A stretch of DNA of 64,000 bases from Curvularia sp. ZM96 (Eukaryota; Ascomycota; Dothideomycetes; Pleosporales; Pleosporaceae). This document shows positions 32,884 to 44,243 of this stretch, in pieces (the stretch's first letter is position 1; each line of letters opens with the position of its first letter). The stretch spans positions 4,278,001-4,342,000 of the forward strand of contig JAJGBQ010000004.1 of NCBI GenBank assembly GCA_022457065.1, in the 5' to 3' direction. The position numbers were made by a program, and so were the translations under genes. Below the pieces are notes generated by a model. The model did no database searches, had not been told where the DNA came from, and saw nothing but the letters and a program-made list of their open reading frames with translations.

Positions 32884-33934
32884 ATGTCGTCGAAGTCGTA
32901 CGTCCATCCCATCCACGCACCCACAGCTAGTACTAACACGACGCTGTAGAACTGTTCCGACGCAGAGCGACATCACGCTCGTGCCTGAGAACCTTCTCAA
33001 GAAGAGAAAGTCTCAAGAGAAGGCTCGCGAGGAGCGCGCCATCGCAACTCGGGAAAAGCGAGGTACGATCCATCGCGCATGCCATCGCAGACTTCAAGAG
33101 GTCGATTACAGTGATTATAACAACCACACTATCGGCTAGACTACGGTCAATGTTGTCGAATTGTTAACCATCTTTCGGGAATGAGAACATCGACCTCTTG
33201 AAGTCTCATTGCATGCTATACTTGTAGTAGACAGTGCTGACATGAGGCAGACAAGAACAAGAAGAAGCGCGAGGTCATCTTCACGAGGGCCGAGAAGTAT
33301 GTCAAGGAATACCGCGATGCCGACAGGGAGCGGGTGAGGCTGGCGCGCGAGGCCAAGAAGAGTGAGAGCCTCTACGTTCCCGAAGAGCCCAAGCTTGCTT
33401 TTGTTGTCCGGATCAAGGGTATCAACAAGATTGACCCCAAGAAGCGCAAAACTCTGCAGCTTCTGCGACTGCTTCAGATCAACAATGGTGTCTTCATCAA
33501 GCTCACCAAGGCTACGATGGAGATGCTGAAGATCGTTGAGCCCTTTGTCGCTTATGGTTACCCGAACCAGAAGTCTGTCCGCGAGCTCATCTATAGTAAG
33601 TGCCCTGTTCGTCCGAGTATATAAATAGCAAATGCTAACTTGACTTGCAGAGCGTGGTTACGGCAAGGTGGACAAGCAGCGGATTCCCTTGACTGACAAC
33701 GAGATCATCGAGGAGAACCTGGGCAAGTACGGCATGATCTGTATGGAAGACCTGATCCACGAGATCTGCACCGTCGGCCCCAACTTCAAGGCGGCGTCCA
33801 ACTTCCTGTGGCCGTTCAAGCTCAACAGCCCGACGGGGGGATTCCGCAAGAGAAAGTTCAAGCACTACATTGAGGGCGGTGACCTGGGCAACCGGGAAGA
33901 CAAGATCAACGAGCTGATCCGGCAGATGAACTAG
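32884..33934 (+). CDS. RPL7: 60S ribosomal protein L7 (uL30)
   Basis: Four exons, 32884-32897, 32950-33062, 33251-33595 and 33651-33934, give 251 residues. The basic N-terminal helix is followed by the L30-type fold, with FVVRIKGINKIDPKKRKTLQ, the LLRLLQINNGVFIKLTKAT block and, at the C-terminus, NFLWPFKLNSPTGGF and GGDLGNRED. The protein binds 25S rRNA in the large subunit. Introns 1 and 3 are 52 and 55 nt; intron 2 is 188 nt and carries the snoRNA candidate listed next. In yeast the introns of RPL7A and RPL7B also host C/D snoRNAs (snR39, snR59). Confidence 0.96.
33089..33206 (+). ncRNA. Intronic C/D-box snoRNA candidate, snR39/snR39b-like
   Basis: Inside RPL7 intron 2, two 18-nt arms (33089-33106 and 33189-33206) are perfect inverted repeats. 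They bracket a box C-like GTGATTA (33111-33117) and a box D-like ATGA (33181-33184), each four nt from the stem, which fits a k-turn. Just upstream of the D box, 33167-33179 (ACCATCTTTCGGG) is complementary over 13 nt to the conserved 25S rRNA stretch CCCGAAAGATGGT. The fifth base upstream of the D box pairs with the G of CCCG, G805 in yeast numbering, which is 2'-O-methylated under snR39b; A807 nearby is guided by snR39/snR59, which sit in yeast RPL7 introns. Boxes C and D each differ by one base from consensus. Confidence 0.8.
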
Positions 33935-34275
33935 TGCAGTGTTTTGATGTTTTTGTCTTTGTTCACGGGATGGCGCGCGCAAAAGCTGGTCGGATATACC
34001 ACGGAATCGAGCATTTACACTGGCGTTTGGGATACTCGGGCCCGACGGGACGACACGGTCCTTGGACGAGTCTGGGAGGATGACACACATATTACTCAAT
34101 GCAACGACGCCATCTTGTGCGGTTTATTGCCTGCAGAAGCCTGTTTGCACATGACGCCTTGTTTTGAAGACAGGAAGGAGAGTGAGTGAGTGATTTGTTG
34201 ATAGAGTTTATGCTTATGCTGCCTTTGTGCGCATGGCGGACCATCTGCTCGCCCAGGAAGTTTGCAGCAGCACGG

Positions 34276-34300
34276 AGGTCAGGTCAGGTCAGGTCGGGTC
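34276..34300. repeat. AGGTC pentanucleotide tandem repeat, five units
   Basis: Four perfect AGGTC units followed by one GGGTC, in non-coding DNA. Confidence 0.9.
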
Positions 34301-36084
34301 AGGGCCAAGGGGAGCAGCGCCAAAAGGCGTGTGCCAGCGAGCACGAGGCGAGGGTCGAGGAGGCATGCTTCCCAATCCGACGTAACCGTGTTGAGCGATA
34401 AAGGGAATGCGGCCATGGCTGGAATCGGCACACAATGAGACGTGTTGTTGTGGGGACGTGCCTCAGAAGGCGCCAGGTGGGCGGTCGCCGTGGTCGGGCT
34501 GGCAGCAGGGAGACTAGAAGGGCACTGGTGGTTCTTCACGTGCCAGCATGCGCGCGCTAGGCCCAAACGGGGCGACGGCCAGATTGACAGGCTGGCTAGC
34601 CACGGTGCTAACGACTGTCGCATGTTGTTTGATTTTTTCCCTCCTCACCGCACCCTGCCCTGCTTCCGGTGGCCGTCACAGTGTGCGCAACACGGCCGAC
34701 ATGGATCGAGACGACATGCAAATTGACGCCACGTCAGGCCGCGGCCGTGTCCACGGGGTCCAGATGTCAGCGCTGTGTGACGGCAGCGAGCAGCCTGGTG
34801 CCTGAAGCCAAAAATGTCCGCCGTGGCCATGGACGAGCGTCACCAAGTCGACGGGAGAGGCCAGCAGCCAATGGCGAGGCGCAAAGGGGGGCTGGTTGCG
34901 GAAGGCCGCTGTGGGTGGAGCAGCGGCCGGCCTCGACACCCTCACATGCATGGCAAGCGTATGGAGTGGGCACTTGCTTATGCAATAGCCCCGAGCCCAG
35001 AAGGACATGCCGAGCGCTTGGAAGGGCAGCGGGTGACGATTGCACGAGCGGTGGGTGGTGAGCAGCGACGAGTGATGACGCCCACCCATCCACCAGGCCA
35101 TTGCTGCATCGCAGCCAGGTTTCGCCGCCGACGCTGTCACCGCCACCGTGGAGTTCGGATGCGAGGATCGATTTGCAGACGCGCGCTGATCGCGAGACAG
35201 GCCCCTCCTCATCGCTGCAAGCCCAAGTCGTCTCGTCGACATGGGCCCCGCCGGCGGATCGCAGAGGCAGTTCCGTTGGCCAGGCGTCGCGGGGAGGAGC
35301 TGCTCAACGGCCGCGGCGGCACAATTTTTTTTCTTCGCGCATGGCGAACGGGCCCGACGTGACGATGGTGGATTTGGCCCTCAGGCTGCCATTCGCGGGC
35401 TCTGGCGGTTGCTGCCCACCACACGACGACGACCAAGCACAGCATCAGAGGGCCGCCTCTGCTCTACTGGCCGCGCACCGCATGGGGCTGGCAGGGCGAA
35501 GCCGCAAATTGGCCCCCTATTTACACAAATAAACATGTCTTCCGGCGGCCCATATGACGGCGGCTGCTCTCTGGCAGACGCTCAGATTGTCGTGGGCGAC
35601 CCCCTCGCGCTCGCCAGGCCAGCCGCCCAGTCAGAGAGGCCCAGTGGCCCAGTCAGCCCGCTACTGCAGGCGTGCCGGAATCAGGACGGGAGGCCGGATT
35701 GCGCGCACACAGACTTGGACACGAGGAGAGGCGGCGGGCGATACGTGGCTTGCTGTCGTCGCAAGCGCAGAGGGTGGTCCCTGGCGGCGTTCATTGGCTT
35801 GGGCCGTCGTGTGCATGCACCAGCATCGTCAGGAGTCATGAGCGGTAGTCACCGCAACCCGTGGGCGGCGCAGAGAGAGAGGCTTCGACCCACTAAGCTA
35901 CAACCGGCAGAGTTTTCACAGCACATGAGTGGTGTGGGCAGTGAACCGTTGTTGCAGGCGCACCCTTCGGATGGAGACGGGCGTCGTGGGAATGCGACAA
36001 GGCCCCTTCGCAGTTGCTCGCTAACCGGCCTCGACGACACAGCTGCACCCACCACCCACTCATCACCGCCCTCGCCGCCCGGCC

Positions 36085-36203
36085 CTGTCCTCCCCTCCCA
36101 CTTCCACTCCCCCGTCTCCCCATCTCTCCCCCATCTCATCTCCTCTCCATCTCCCTCCCTCCCTCTCCTCCTCCCCTCCCTCCTCCGCCTCCACCTCCAT
36201 CGC
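36085..36203 (+). repeat. Polypyrimidine tract (C/T-rich, about 120 nt)
   Basis: Nearly unbroken C and T on the plus strand about 0.8-0.9 kb before the cyclin start. Such tracts are common in fungal promoters and leaders and can adopt unusual structures. Confidence 0.8.
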
Positions 36204-37017
36204 CTCACGTTTCCGTCGTCGCAGGCGTTGCTCGTTGCAACACACCGACCCCAGCCAAACGGACGTGCGCCTCAAATCTCGGCTGCCACGGCACCCCCCA
36301 GCTGCTGCTCTGTCTCCAGGCCCTAGCCCTGTTGCAAACCACCACCTGTACTGCCACGCTCGGGTCGACTTGTCCGCCTGGCTTCGACAGCTTCCGGCTC
36401 CAAGTCTCTGACATCAAGCGCCTCGCCGCCTGCCTCTCTTCCTCTCACACATCCGCCGTGCAGTCTTTGCCTCTGCTTCTGGCCTGCACTGCGTGATTGG
36501 GCCCGGCTCGGTTTCAATCTCGGTTCACTCTTGCGCCATCTCCCACAACTCCCTCGACCCCAGCACCGTCGTCTTCTATCCCGACCACGCACCGCCGGAT
36601 CTATTGACTTAGCCCCGGCCTGCTCTCCGTCTACCGCGACCTTGCGCCCTGGATTTTGTCGATTCAGTTTGACGACCTCCGTTCCATCCTGTGTGCTCGA
36701 CACCAGTGCCCATCTACACGCACACGTCCCTCACACGCGGCGCAACAAGCAGCACCAGACACCCACAACACGCATCCTCGTACCCCAAACACTCCTCGCA
36801 GGCGACAGAATTTTTGAATGAGCACATCTTACTAGAGGGTCCGTAGGCTACTCTAGAGGCGGCGCGAACGAGAAGACTGTACGTGAGAGCCAAACAAAAA
36901 CTCCCCTAGCGTTGACACGACGTGCCACGCCTCATCTTTCACTCCATCCCGAGTCATCGTTAACACTTATATCCAGGAGCCTAGCCAGTCTTCTCTCTGC
37001 GACAGTCCGACACCATC

Positions 37018-38373
37018 ATGCCTTCCTTCTACCCCCGGCACAACATGCCACGGCTCTCTCCGCCAGAGTTTGTACCTAGCTACCACTCTGCCTGCGGTGC
37101 ATCATACCCACCGCAACAGTCTGCCTATGCCGGTCCCACGATTCGACAACAGGATGATGGTTACGACTTCGCAGACCGCTACGGTCAACTGGCCATCGCC
37201 ATGCCACCCATGTACCCGCAGGCCGGTACCTACCTGAGCGCCGCACCTCCCAGTCTTCCTCCTGCCAACTCGTTCTACGACCCCATGGGCGCCACTCTCC
37301 CGCCCATGCGCATGCAGTCTGGAAACTCCATGGCCGATGCGGCCATGCAGCAGCAGCGGCTACACGAGTACAACCAGCGCGTAGGCCAGCCGGCCAAGGA
37401 AGAAAAGCCCGTTGGTGGCGTTTCGGCGAAGCTCGACTACGACATGGACGTCATGACCGACTTCGTATGCGACACTGCTCTGCGCCTCATCACCCCCGGT
37501 CGGATGATGCCAGCCACTTTCCGAAAATGGGTACACCAGGTTCTTTGCGCCACGAGGCTTCCCTCAGCGACCATCTTACTCAGCATCTTCTACCTGTCCA
37601 ACAGGATGCCTATGCTGGCTCACGAGCCAAAGACGGACACCCACCTGTTCCGCCTCCTCACCATCGCACTGGTGCTTGGCAGCAAGTTCCTGGATGACAA
37701 CACCTTCATCAACCGTTCGTGGTCAGAGGTCAGCGGCATCCAGGTCCACGAGCTCAACGAGCTCGAGTTGGAGTGGCTCCTCGCCATCAAGTTCAAGCTT
37801 CATCGCGATCCCTCCGAGGCACAGGGCTGGACCACTTGGTCAGAGCACTGGAAGGAGTACCAGAATACTGCTGCTGCGCGTGCCGACCGTAGCAGCAAGC
37901 TCAGCCCCATCGATACTTCGGTGCACCGACGCTCATTCAACGCAAACAAGCCGCTTCCTCCTCTGCCGATGCAGCATGCTTACACTCCATCTTACGAGTA
38001 CGCTCCTAAGTCGGCACATTACAACCCTCCCTCGTATTCTCAATACGACCCGTGGAGGTCCGCAAACGAACACTCCCCTGCTTCCGCACCTACCACGGGT
38101 CCCACCACCCCAGAGTACTATGGGACAACCGGTACTTGGGCTCCCGTGGAGGGATACTCGCGTCGCACCATGTTCGGCTTCCCACCTTTGTCTCAGCCTG
38201 CCCCTGTACAGCCATCCCAGCAGGCTTCTACTTACGGACCACCGGCCTACTCACAGTACACTCCATCTGCGTGGAACCAGCATGGTCTAAACTGCGGGTG
38301 TGCTTATTGTGTCCAGAGGCACCCACCGTACTTCATGGCTCCGGGCTATGGCCCTCAGGCCGTGGCTGTCTAA
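37018..38373 (+). CDS. Pho85-type (Pcl/Clg1-like) cyclin
   Basis: A single exon encodes 451 residues. The N-terminal 135 residues are Pro/Tyr/Gln/Met-rich and disordered. A cyclin box of the PHO80 type occupies about residues 140-270, with TFRKWVHQVLCATRLPSATI, the LRLITPGRM segment, the helix LLTIALVLGSKFLDDNTFIN and SWSEVSGIQVHELNELELEW. The C-terminal 160 residues are again low-complexity (Tyr, Pro, Ser). Architecture and motif spacing resemble Clg1-like cyclins that partner Pho85/Pef1-class kinases in nutrient and autophagy control. A specific orthologue cannot be set from sequence reading alone. The very long pyrimidine-rich leader suggests complex transcriptional or translational control. 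Confidence 0.85.
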   Translation: MPSFYPRHNMPRLSPPEFVPSYHSACGASYPPQQSAYAGPTIRQQDDGYDFADRYGQLAIAMPPMYPQAGTYLSAAPPSLPPANSFYDPMGATLPPMRMQSGNSMADAAMQQQRLHEYNQRVGQPAKEEKPVGGVSAKLDYDMDVMTDFVCDTALRLITPGRMMPATFRKWVHQVLCATRLPSATILLSIFYLSNRMPMLAHEPKTDTHLFRLLTIALVLGSKFLDDNTFINRSWSEVSGIQVHELNELELEWLLAIKFKLHRDPSEAQGWTTWSEHWKEYQNTAAARADRSSKLSPIDTSVHRRSFNANKPLPPLPMQHAYTPSYEYAPKSAHYNPPSYSQYDPWRSANEHSPASAPTTGPTTPEYYGTTGTWAPVEGYSRRTMFGFPPLSQPAPVQPSQQASTYGPPAYSQYTPSAWNQHGLNCGCAYCVQRHPPYFMAPGYGPQAVAV

Positions 38374-40366
38374 CCCTGCCATGACTAGCTGGACGTTTAT
38401 CGCGACGCAGTCTTCTTGACTTTCCATGGATACCCATTCAACGTCCTATTTCAGCGCTTCCTATGTTTAAAAAAGTTTATGTTCGTTTTATACAAAGTAC
38501 CCTGGGCTTACCGGAGCCACCAGCAACCACATCCAACCTCGACCACTGGATACATTTGGTCGCTTCGATTCCTTCAAGCCTAGACTACCGGATCCTCCTA
38601 TCGCGCATCTGCACTATTCCCTCAGCTATCTGCACACATACGCCCACCTTGGCGCCACTCCGGATCTCATGAAAACGCATCAGGCTTGCCATCATCTCAC
38701 ATGATAGATTTCACACTTATTATCCCCTTTTTTTTTCTTATTTCCTTTCACTCTTTATCATCACGGGTATACGTTTTAGACATTGGTTTGTCCATGGTCT
38801 GATAGGAGCATGTCAGCGAAATTGTGGGTTCCCCGGCGTTCTGTCTGTCCTCTCTGGTGCTACCCTGCACCTTTTACGATTGTTCATTTTCTCAGCGCTT
38901 CCCCCAAGACTATGCACAGGAGGGCTGCTCTATCTTGTTGGTTTACGGTTTGTTTTCTTCTCTGGGCTGGCTGGCGCTTCCAAGGCGGCACGTCACTCCT
39001 CGCACTCCACACGTTGGCGGTTACCAACGGATCTGTTACCACTGGAGAGCTATTTGTTACGTTCATGACTTTGTTGTTATCCTTCTTCTTCGATCGTCGC
39101 CTTCCGCTGTAGTCGGGTTGTAATTAATGGCACAAGATCAGCGATGGGGAATTCGGCTATTTCTCTTCAAGCGGTGGGAACAAAATACCTCCTGCTTTTT
39201 ATGGGCTTTTCTTTTCTGCCCCGGCATTATTTTGGACAAACGGAGGAAATATTTTGGGCTTTTCTGTTATTGTTTTTTCTTTCCTTTCTTTCTTTAGTGT
39301 ACTACTGTTATACATCGAAAGATCCTGATATCCCGGGACACAGAACAGAATGCGAAAAAAAAATCCTTAGAAAAGCGACGAGGTCGCGAGGAAACATCAC
39401 ATTCTTTTCGGTTTCCTATTTTCCTTGGTGATTGCGTCTTCCCTTCACTCTCTTTGGGGGTAGATGGTTTGGAAGGTTGGAAAGTGAGGCATGATATAGG
39501 CTTTGCAAGCTTTGGTTAGTTGGCTAAGTGCTGAGTTTTAGTAGCTCTGTAGAGCTCGACACATGGCCCAACGTGGGCATCAATCTGAACAATTGTCAGG
39601 TCGCCGCTCGTTACATCTGAGCACTCATTGTATTGCGTGAGCTTGGTGTGTGAGAATAAGCTGTATTGATTAAAGCGATCAGACCCCGCCCACCTGTGAG
39701 ACATGACATATGACCTTTGGCATGCACAGTCATGCGAAGCTGCTGCTGACACAACGCCCACGGAGATGACGATACTCCCAATATAGCCACACAGGTCCCA
39801 AGAGTCGGGCGCGCGGACGGACGGACGAATGGATGCCCGAAGGCCCCCGCGAACAGGCGGCAGCCAGCCATGCACGAGGCTGGCCAAGGTACCTCGATTC
39901 GAGTGCAGCATCGTGATGAAAGGATCTCGCACCGCGCAGGCCTGTGTTTCGAGGAGCGTCGGGAAGGAGTCCAGCCATAACCATGGCGGGTAGGCGGCAA
40001 AAGGAAGCATGCCGTCGGGCTGAATAGACTGACCGAAACTCCGGACTCCGACTGATGTTCGACGGCCAATGTTTTCTTTTGGGTTTGTCGTTTGTTGCAT
40101 GGTGGGGCTAAACCAGACTGAGTGTCTGGCGCAACGCTAGCCCGATTGTAACTACTCACGATTCGGCTATCTACACTACGTCAACATTCATGCTTAACTC
40201 CGGTGCGTCTTTCGCCCGCACCAGATGGAAAGACAAGAGGACTAGTCTTTTTCCATTCAGCTTGTAGGCCAGATTGTTGTACACATGTGCTTGTGTGCAT
40301 ATACACAGCCACGTGAATTGGTGAGATCGAGTCTAAAGCTGTGTATATGCAAACCATACATATACA
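38374..40366. other. Gene-less 2.0 kb
   Basis: 3' flank of the cyclin gene and promoter of the FMP30-like gene. The 194-codon minus frame at 39516-40100 has no protein-like composition. Nothing else seen. Confidence 0.5.
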
Positions 40367-41878
40367 ATGTCTTCTGTGGTTATGCTCTGGTCCCGCCGCT
40401 TGAGATTGCAGGCTAAGGACGCGCGATCTGTACAGTTTCAACGCAAAGTCTGGAAGCATCAGAACTTTTGGCAGACACCACAGTTTAGTACGACAGTCAA
40501 AATGAGTTCCATTGGAGGTGCAAGCATTGGAGCAGGGCTTTATGCCGTGGTCAGTAACCCAGCGCAGATTGCTACCATACCAGAGGAGGCAGAGGCGAGA
40601 AAACATCACTTGAAGAATGGCAAGGGGTTTACCAACCCGTGGGACAGCTATGTCGTGACGAGTCCGTGGGAATTGCTCTCGGCCATGTTTTGGTAAGTTT
40701 TGTTTTTTCTATTCCTTTCTTACAACCACTATCTCTTGCATATCGATGCAAGGCAGTTCTCTAACCAGTACAACCACAGGCGTAGAATCACAGGTCAAGC
40801 AAACAAACCAGATACCACACCACCCACAGTTGCAGTCCGCACCCCGGAATTCCTACCCACGCGCCAAACACCCAAACTACGCGCAACATGGCTCGGACAC
40901 GCATGCTATTACATCGAATTCCCCGGCGGATTCCGCGTACTATTCGACCCAGTCTTCGAAGACTGCTGCGCACCCATTACCCTGAAGAGTCTCAAACGGT
41001 ACACGCCTCCGCCCTGCGAGATTGAGGATCTGCCCATGGTCGATGCCGTCGTCATCAGCCATAGCCACTACGACCACCTGAGCTACCCGACGATCCAGCG
41101 GTTGCAGAAGAAGTTCCCCGAGGCGCATTTCTTCGCTCCCTTGGGAAACGAGAAGTGGTTTCGAAAGAGTGGGGTGAGCAAAGTAACGGAGCTGGATTGG
41201 TGGGAGAGCAGAGACGTCGTGTTGCAGGAGCATCGTGATGGCACGACGGTCGTTGGTAGCAGTTCTGCAGAGCTAGACGAAAAGAGCAAAAGCATCACCG
41301 CGACCATCGGTGCTCTGCCTTGTCAGCACGTCAGCGCCCGAACGCCTTTCGATAAGTGCAAAACCCTCTGGGCCAGCTGGAGTGTCGAGTCTGGCGGCGC
41401 AAAGGTGTATTTCGCTGGGTACGTCTCCTCCTCCCCAACCACTCCGTGACATGTACATACTAACTCGTCCAACAGCGACACCGGCTACCGCACCGTCCCC
41501 CGCAGCATTCCCGCTTCAGAAGACGACTACGCCCCAGCCCACGCCCATCTCCCTCACTGCCCTGCTTTTGAGCAAATCGGGCAGCACAGAGGCCCCTTTG
41601 ACCTAGGTCTCATTCCCATTGGCGCCTACGAACCCCGCTGGGTGTTTAGCAATGTGCATGCCAACCCCAAGGATGCCGTGAATATCTTTGTCGATACAAA
41701 GTGTGCACGTGCACTGGGTATGCATTGGGGCACGTGGGTGCTCACCGAGGAAGATGTTCTGGCGCCGCCCAAGGAACTCAAGGAGGCGTGTGAGTGGAAG
41801 GGTGTAAAGCATGGGAAGGAAGGGTTTGGCGTTTGTGAGATTGGAGAGTCACGTGAGTTTGAGAGTGGGAAGAAGTAA
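40367..41878 (+). CDS. FMP30/NAPE-PLD-like metallo-beta-lactamase-fold phospholipase, probably mitochondrial
   Basis: Three exons, 40367-40692, 40780-41418 and 41476-41878, give 455 residues. The first about 45 residues are basic, free of acidic clusters and end in FSTTVK, like a mitochondrial targeting signal. The metallo-beta-lactamase fold shows TWLGHACYYIEF, then the metal motif HSHYDHLSYPT (HxHxDH). Further ligands are expected around LPCQHVSARTPFD and YFAGDTGY. The segment LGLIPIGAYEPRWVFSNVHA is typical of NAPE-PLD and yeast Fmp30. The enzyme family hydrolyses N-acyl-phosphatidylethanolamine to N-acylethanolamine and phosphatidic acid; Fmp30 supports mitochondrial cardiolipin and morphology. 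Substrate here is inferred. Confidence 0.9.
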
Positions 41879-42207
41879 GAGCTTTCTTTGACGAGGGCGT
41901 GGTTTGTAACAAAGAAGAAGAAAAGTCTTGGGCTTCCGGTTCTGGTGTTTAGGGGATTCTTTCTGGGAAACTGGGAAGACGTGTCAGTGGAGCGGGTAAA
42001 CGGAGCTGATTCACTGGCACATGTATACGTATACTTATTTAGTTCAGTGTAATTCTTAGCAGTAGCAGTTGCTGGTCTGCGGGATGGGACAGGCATTGAC
42101 TTCACTCCTAATGAAATGACTTAAACACACCATTCCATATTCTAAGTAGTGCTTAAAAAAAGACATCTACAAACTATTCCATTGTCTCCGTAATACCACA
42201 TCCACAC
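41879..42207. other. Intergenic between convergent genes, 329 bp
   Basis: 3' flanks of the FMP30-like and TYR1 genes; nothing seen. Confidence 0.5.
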
Positions 42208-43990
42208 TCATCCATCCTGCGTCTTCTGAAGAATAACCTTAATCATCTCATTCCCCAACTTGGTTGCCTCAGGGAAGCGCGGCTCAAAGTACTTTTGAAT
42301 CTGCTCAAACTTATCCCTGTAGCCTTCAAAGTTGCCCAGGCTGACGCGCGAGCTCCAGTCACGCGCGGCAAAGGTAAACTCGAGATCGTCGGCGCGGAAC
42401 GTGTTGTCATCAATGGCCGTGTCGATGGCTTCCTCGAGGAGAGCTGGGTTGCAGAAGAGGTACTCGGTGATGCCGAGCCACATGCGCGAGGGCTAGACGG
42501 GTCAGTTGGTATCTAGCATGTGTGCAAAGAAGAGGGAGGCGTACAGGAGTAGAGCAAATCATGTGATCGTACGGTACGATGCCCAGCTTCCACCAGCAGT
42601 CTACCATGGCGAGCAAGCTCAGATGGTTGTTCTTTAGCTTCTTCTCTGGAATGGTACCCAGAGCAAATTGGTCGAGAAGGTCGTCTCGCAGCAGCAGCTT
42701 CTTGTTGCTTGCATTGTCGCCAAACACAGCCTTGCGTGCGTTGTGCACACGCTCACGAAGTTCGTCGCGCTGTCCTGCAAGCATGAGCTTGAACAGTTCA
42801 GTGACAGACTCAGCGTACTGCTTGATCTGCTTCTTTGCGTCCGGGTTGAGAATGGCCAGACCGGCGTAGACGTGCCACTTGTTGGAGTAGATGCGGAGCG
42901 TAATGTTCATTTTGACGTTCTCAATGCCGCCAACATAGCGGGAACTGTCCCATGGGTACTGGTTGTTGGCATACCATGCACCGCCCATGCTCAAGAACGC
43001 AGCGTGGGTTACAGCTTGCGTGTCTGCCGTGATACGGTCGTGCTGCTCGGCAGTAAGATAGACGTGCTTCGACCTAAGGCAAGACATGACGCTCTCCACA
43101 AAGGCAAAATCCTCGTCCGAGGCACGGTACTTGATCAACACCAGCGGCTGGCCTTTTGGATCGACACCAGGTCCATGAAGGGAGTGCACGGAGACAATGC
43201 CGACATCCTTGGGAAGATGCTTGTTAAAGGCATCCATCTCGGGGGCTTTGCAAGACGTCTGCCCACCAACGATAGCACCGACCTTGGTAGCTACACGCAG
43301 ACATGTTAGTTCAAAGCCATCCCAAAGGCAAGCAAATCACCATACAGGGACCAAAAGTCTTCACGACGGCATCAATATTCTTCGCTTCAACACTGTAGAT
43401 GATGTAGTCGCTGCACCGAGACACGAGATGGCCGTTTTGCATGATTTCAACTCTGGGCTGGCGCAGTCTCAGCATGCGTTCATTCAGCAGGTTATATAAA
43501 GTGCTATCCTACAAAGTCCTTGAACTCTTCCACCAGTTTATCAAACTTGTCCGGAAGATCGCAAGCGTGGACTCTTGAGAAGCGCTATGTTAGTGAATCC
43601 GATCATCGAAGACATCTATCTGTGAGCCACTGGTTAGCAAGGTTCGCGCCAAAAGCTATGAACAATGCAAAAAAGGTTTGGGTGTAGTTCAGAGTTGTTT
43701 AAAGTTAGGTAGCGAGAATTCACATCATGGACGACACCACGCCCAATTGCTGAAAACCAAGACGGCAACAGCGAGGACGTGGCACCGTACTCGAGCCAAA
43801 TGCACTCACGGTCATCATAACAGGGGAGAGGAGGGAAAAAAAGGCTGGGACTTACCAATTGCGAAGCCAGGCGGGTTGGAGCTGTAACGCGCGCGAATAC
43901 TCACTTCCATCCAGCGGTGCTGAGGCGCCGGGCATACATCTTGCCCATGTCGCCCATGCCGATGAGACCAACGCTTCTGTTGTACTCCAT
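42208..43990 (-). CDS. TYR1: Prephenate dehydrogenase (NADP+), Tyr1
   Basis: Five exons, complement(42208..42492, 42545..43290, 43346..43457, 43513..43573, 43905..43990), give 429 residues. The first intron is 331 nt, long for this window; the others are 52-55 nt. For intron 2 the acceptor CGCCAG (next exon starts at 43457) keeps the frame, whereas the CCCAG six bases further would break it. The N-terminus has the NADP-binding VGLIGMGDMGKMYARRL. Family blocks are NGHLVSRCSDYIIYSVEA, IVGGQTSCK, ITVHSLHGP-like VSVHSLHGPGVDPKGQP, TADTQAVTHAAFLSMG and NHLSLLAMVDCWW. The enzyme oxidatively decarboxylates prephenate to 4-hydroxyphenylpyruvate for tyrosine. It shares a 253-bp divergent promoter with RPS14. 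Confidence 0.94.
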
Positions 43991-44243
43991 GGTTGTGGTT
44001 GTGTCGCACGCTCCTGTGCAAGAGTGTGGTGTTGGTGTTCAGCCCATGGCGGAAGACGATGCGAGGAGCTGACAGAAGCGCAGCCGGCAAAGAAAAGTCA
44101 ACGCCCGCGTCTTGGCACGCTAACACCGGCGTTATGTTCCTCCGCACAATGCAAGCGATTTTCTACCACCCAAAGTTCGACTTCACGATCGTCGACAGCA
44201 TCACGAACCCGCCAGTCACGTCCAGACCGCACATACCGCCAAC
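43991..44243. promoter_or_regulatory. Shared promoter between TYR1 and RPS14
   Basis: 253 bp separate the two divergent start codons. No defined site was recognised. Confidence 0.5.

Larger units (their letters stand above)
33935..37017. other. Gene-less 3.1 kb: RPL7 3' flank and long cyclin leader
   Basis: No supported gene. The plus frame at 35241-36326 (361 codons) is low-complexity and unlike a protein family. From about 36.0 kb the plus strand is strongly C/T-rich, as in a long 5' leader for the cyclin gene. Confidence 0.55.

Noticed and set aside
35241..36326. 361-codon plus-strand open frame upstream of the cyclin
   Set aside because: Low-complexity sequence that ends in the C/T tract translated as Ser/Pro/Leu; looks like leader DNA, with no family resemblance.
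39516..40100. 194-codon minus-strand open frame
   Set aside because: No domain, and overlapping frames of similar length exist; intergenic by position between cyclin and FMP30-like genes.
43346..43513. Apparent one-base frameshift between TYR1 exons 2 and 3
   Set aside because: It arose from using the CCCAG acceptor; the CGCCAG six bases earlier restores both the frame and the expected family spacing.
43574..43904. C/D snoRNA in TYR1 intron 1 (ATGATGA and CTGA words)
   Set aside because: No convincing closing stem and no rRNA complement recognised upstream of the CTGA.
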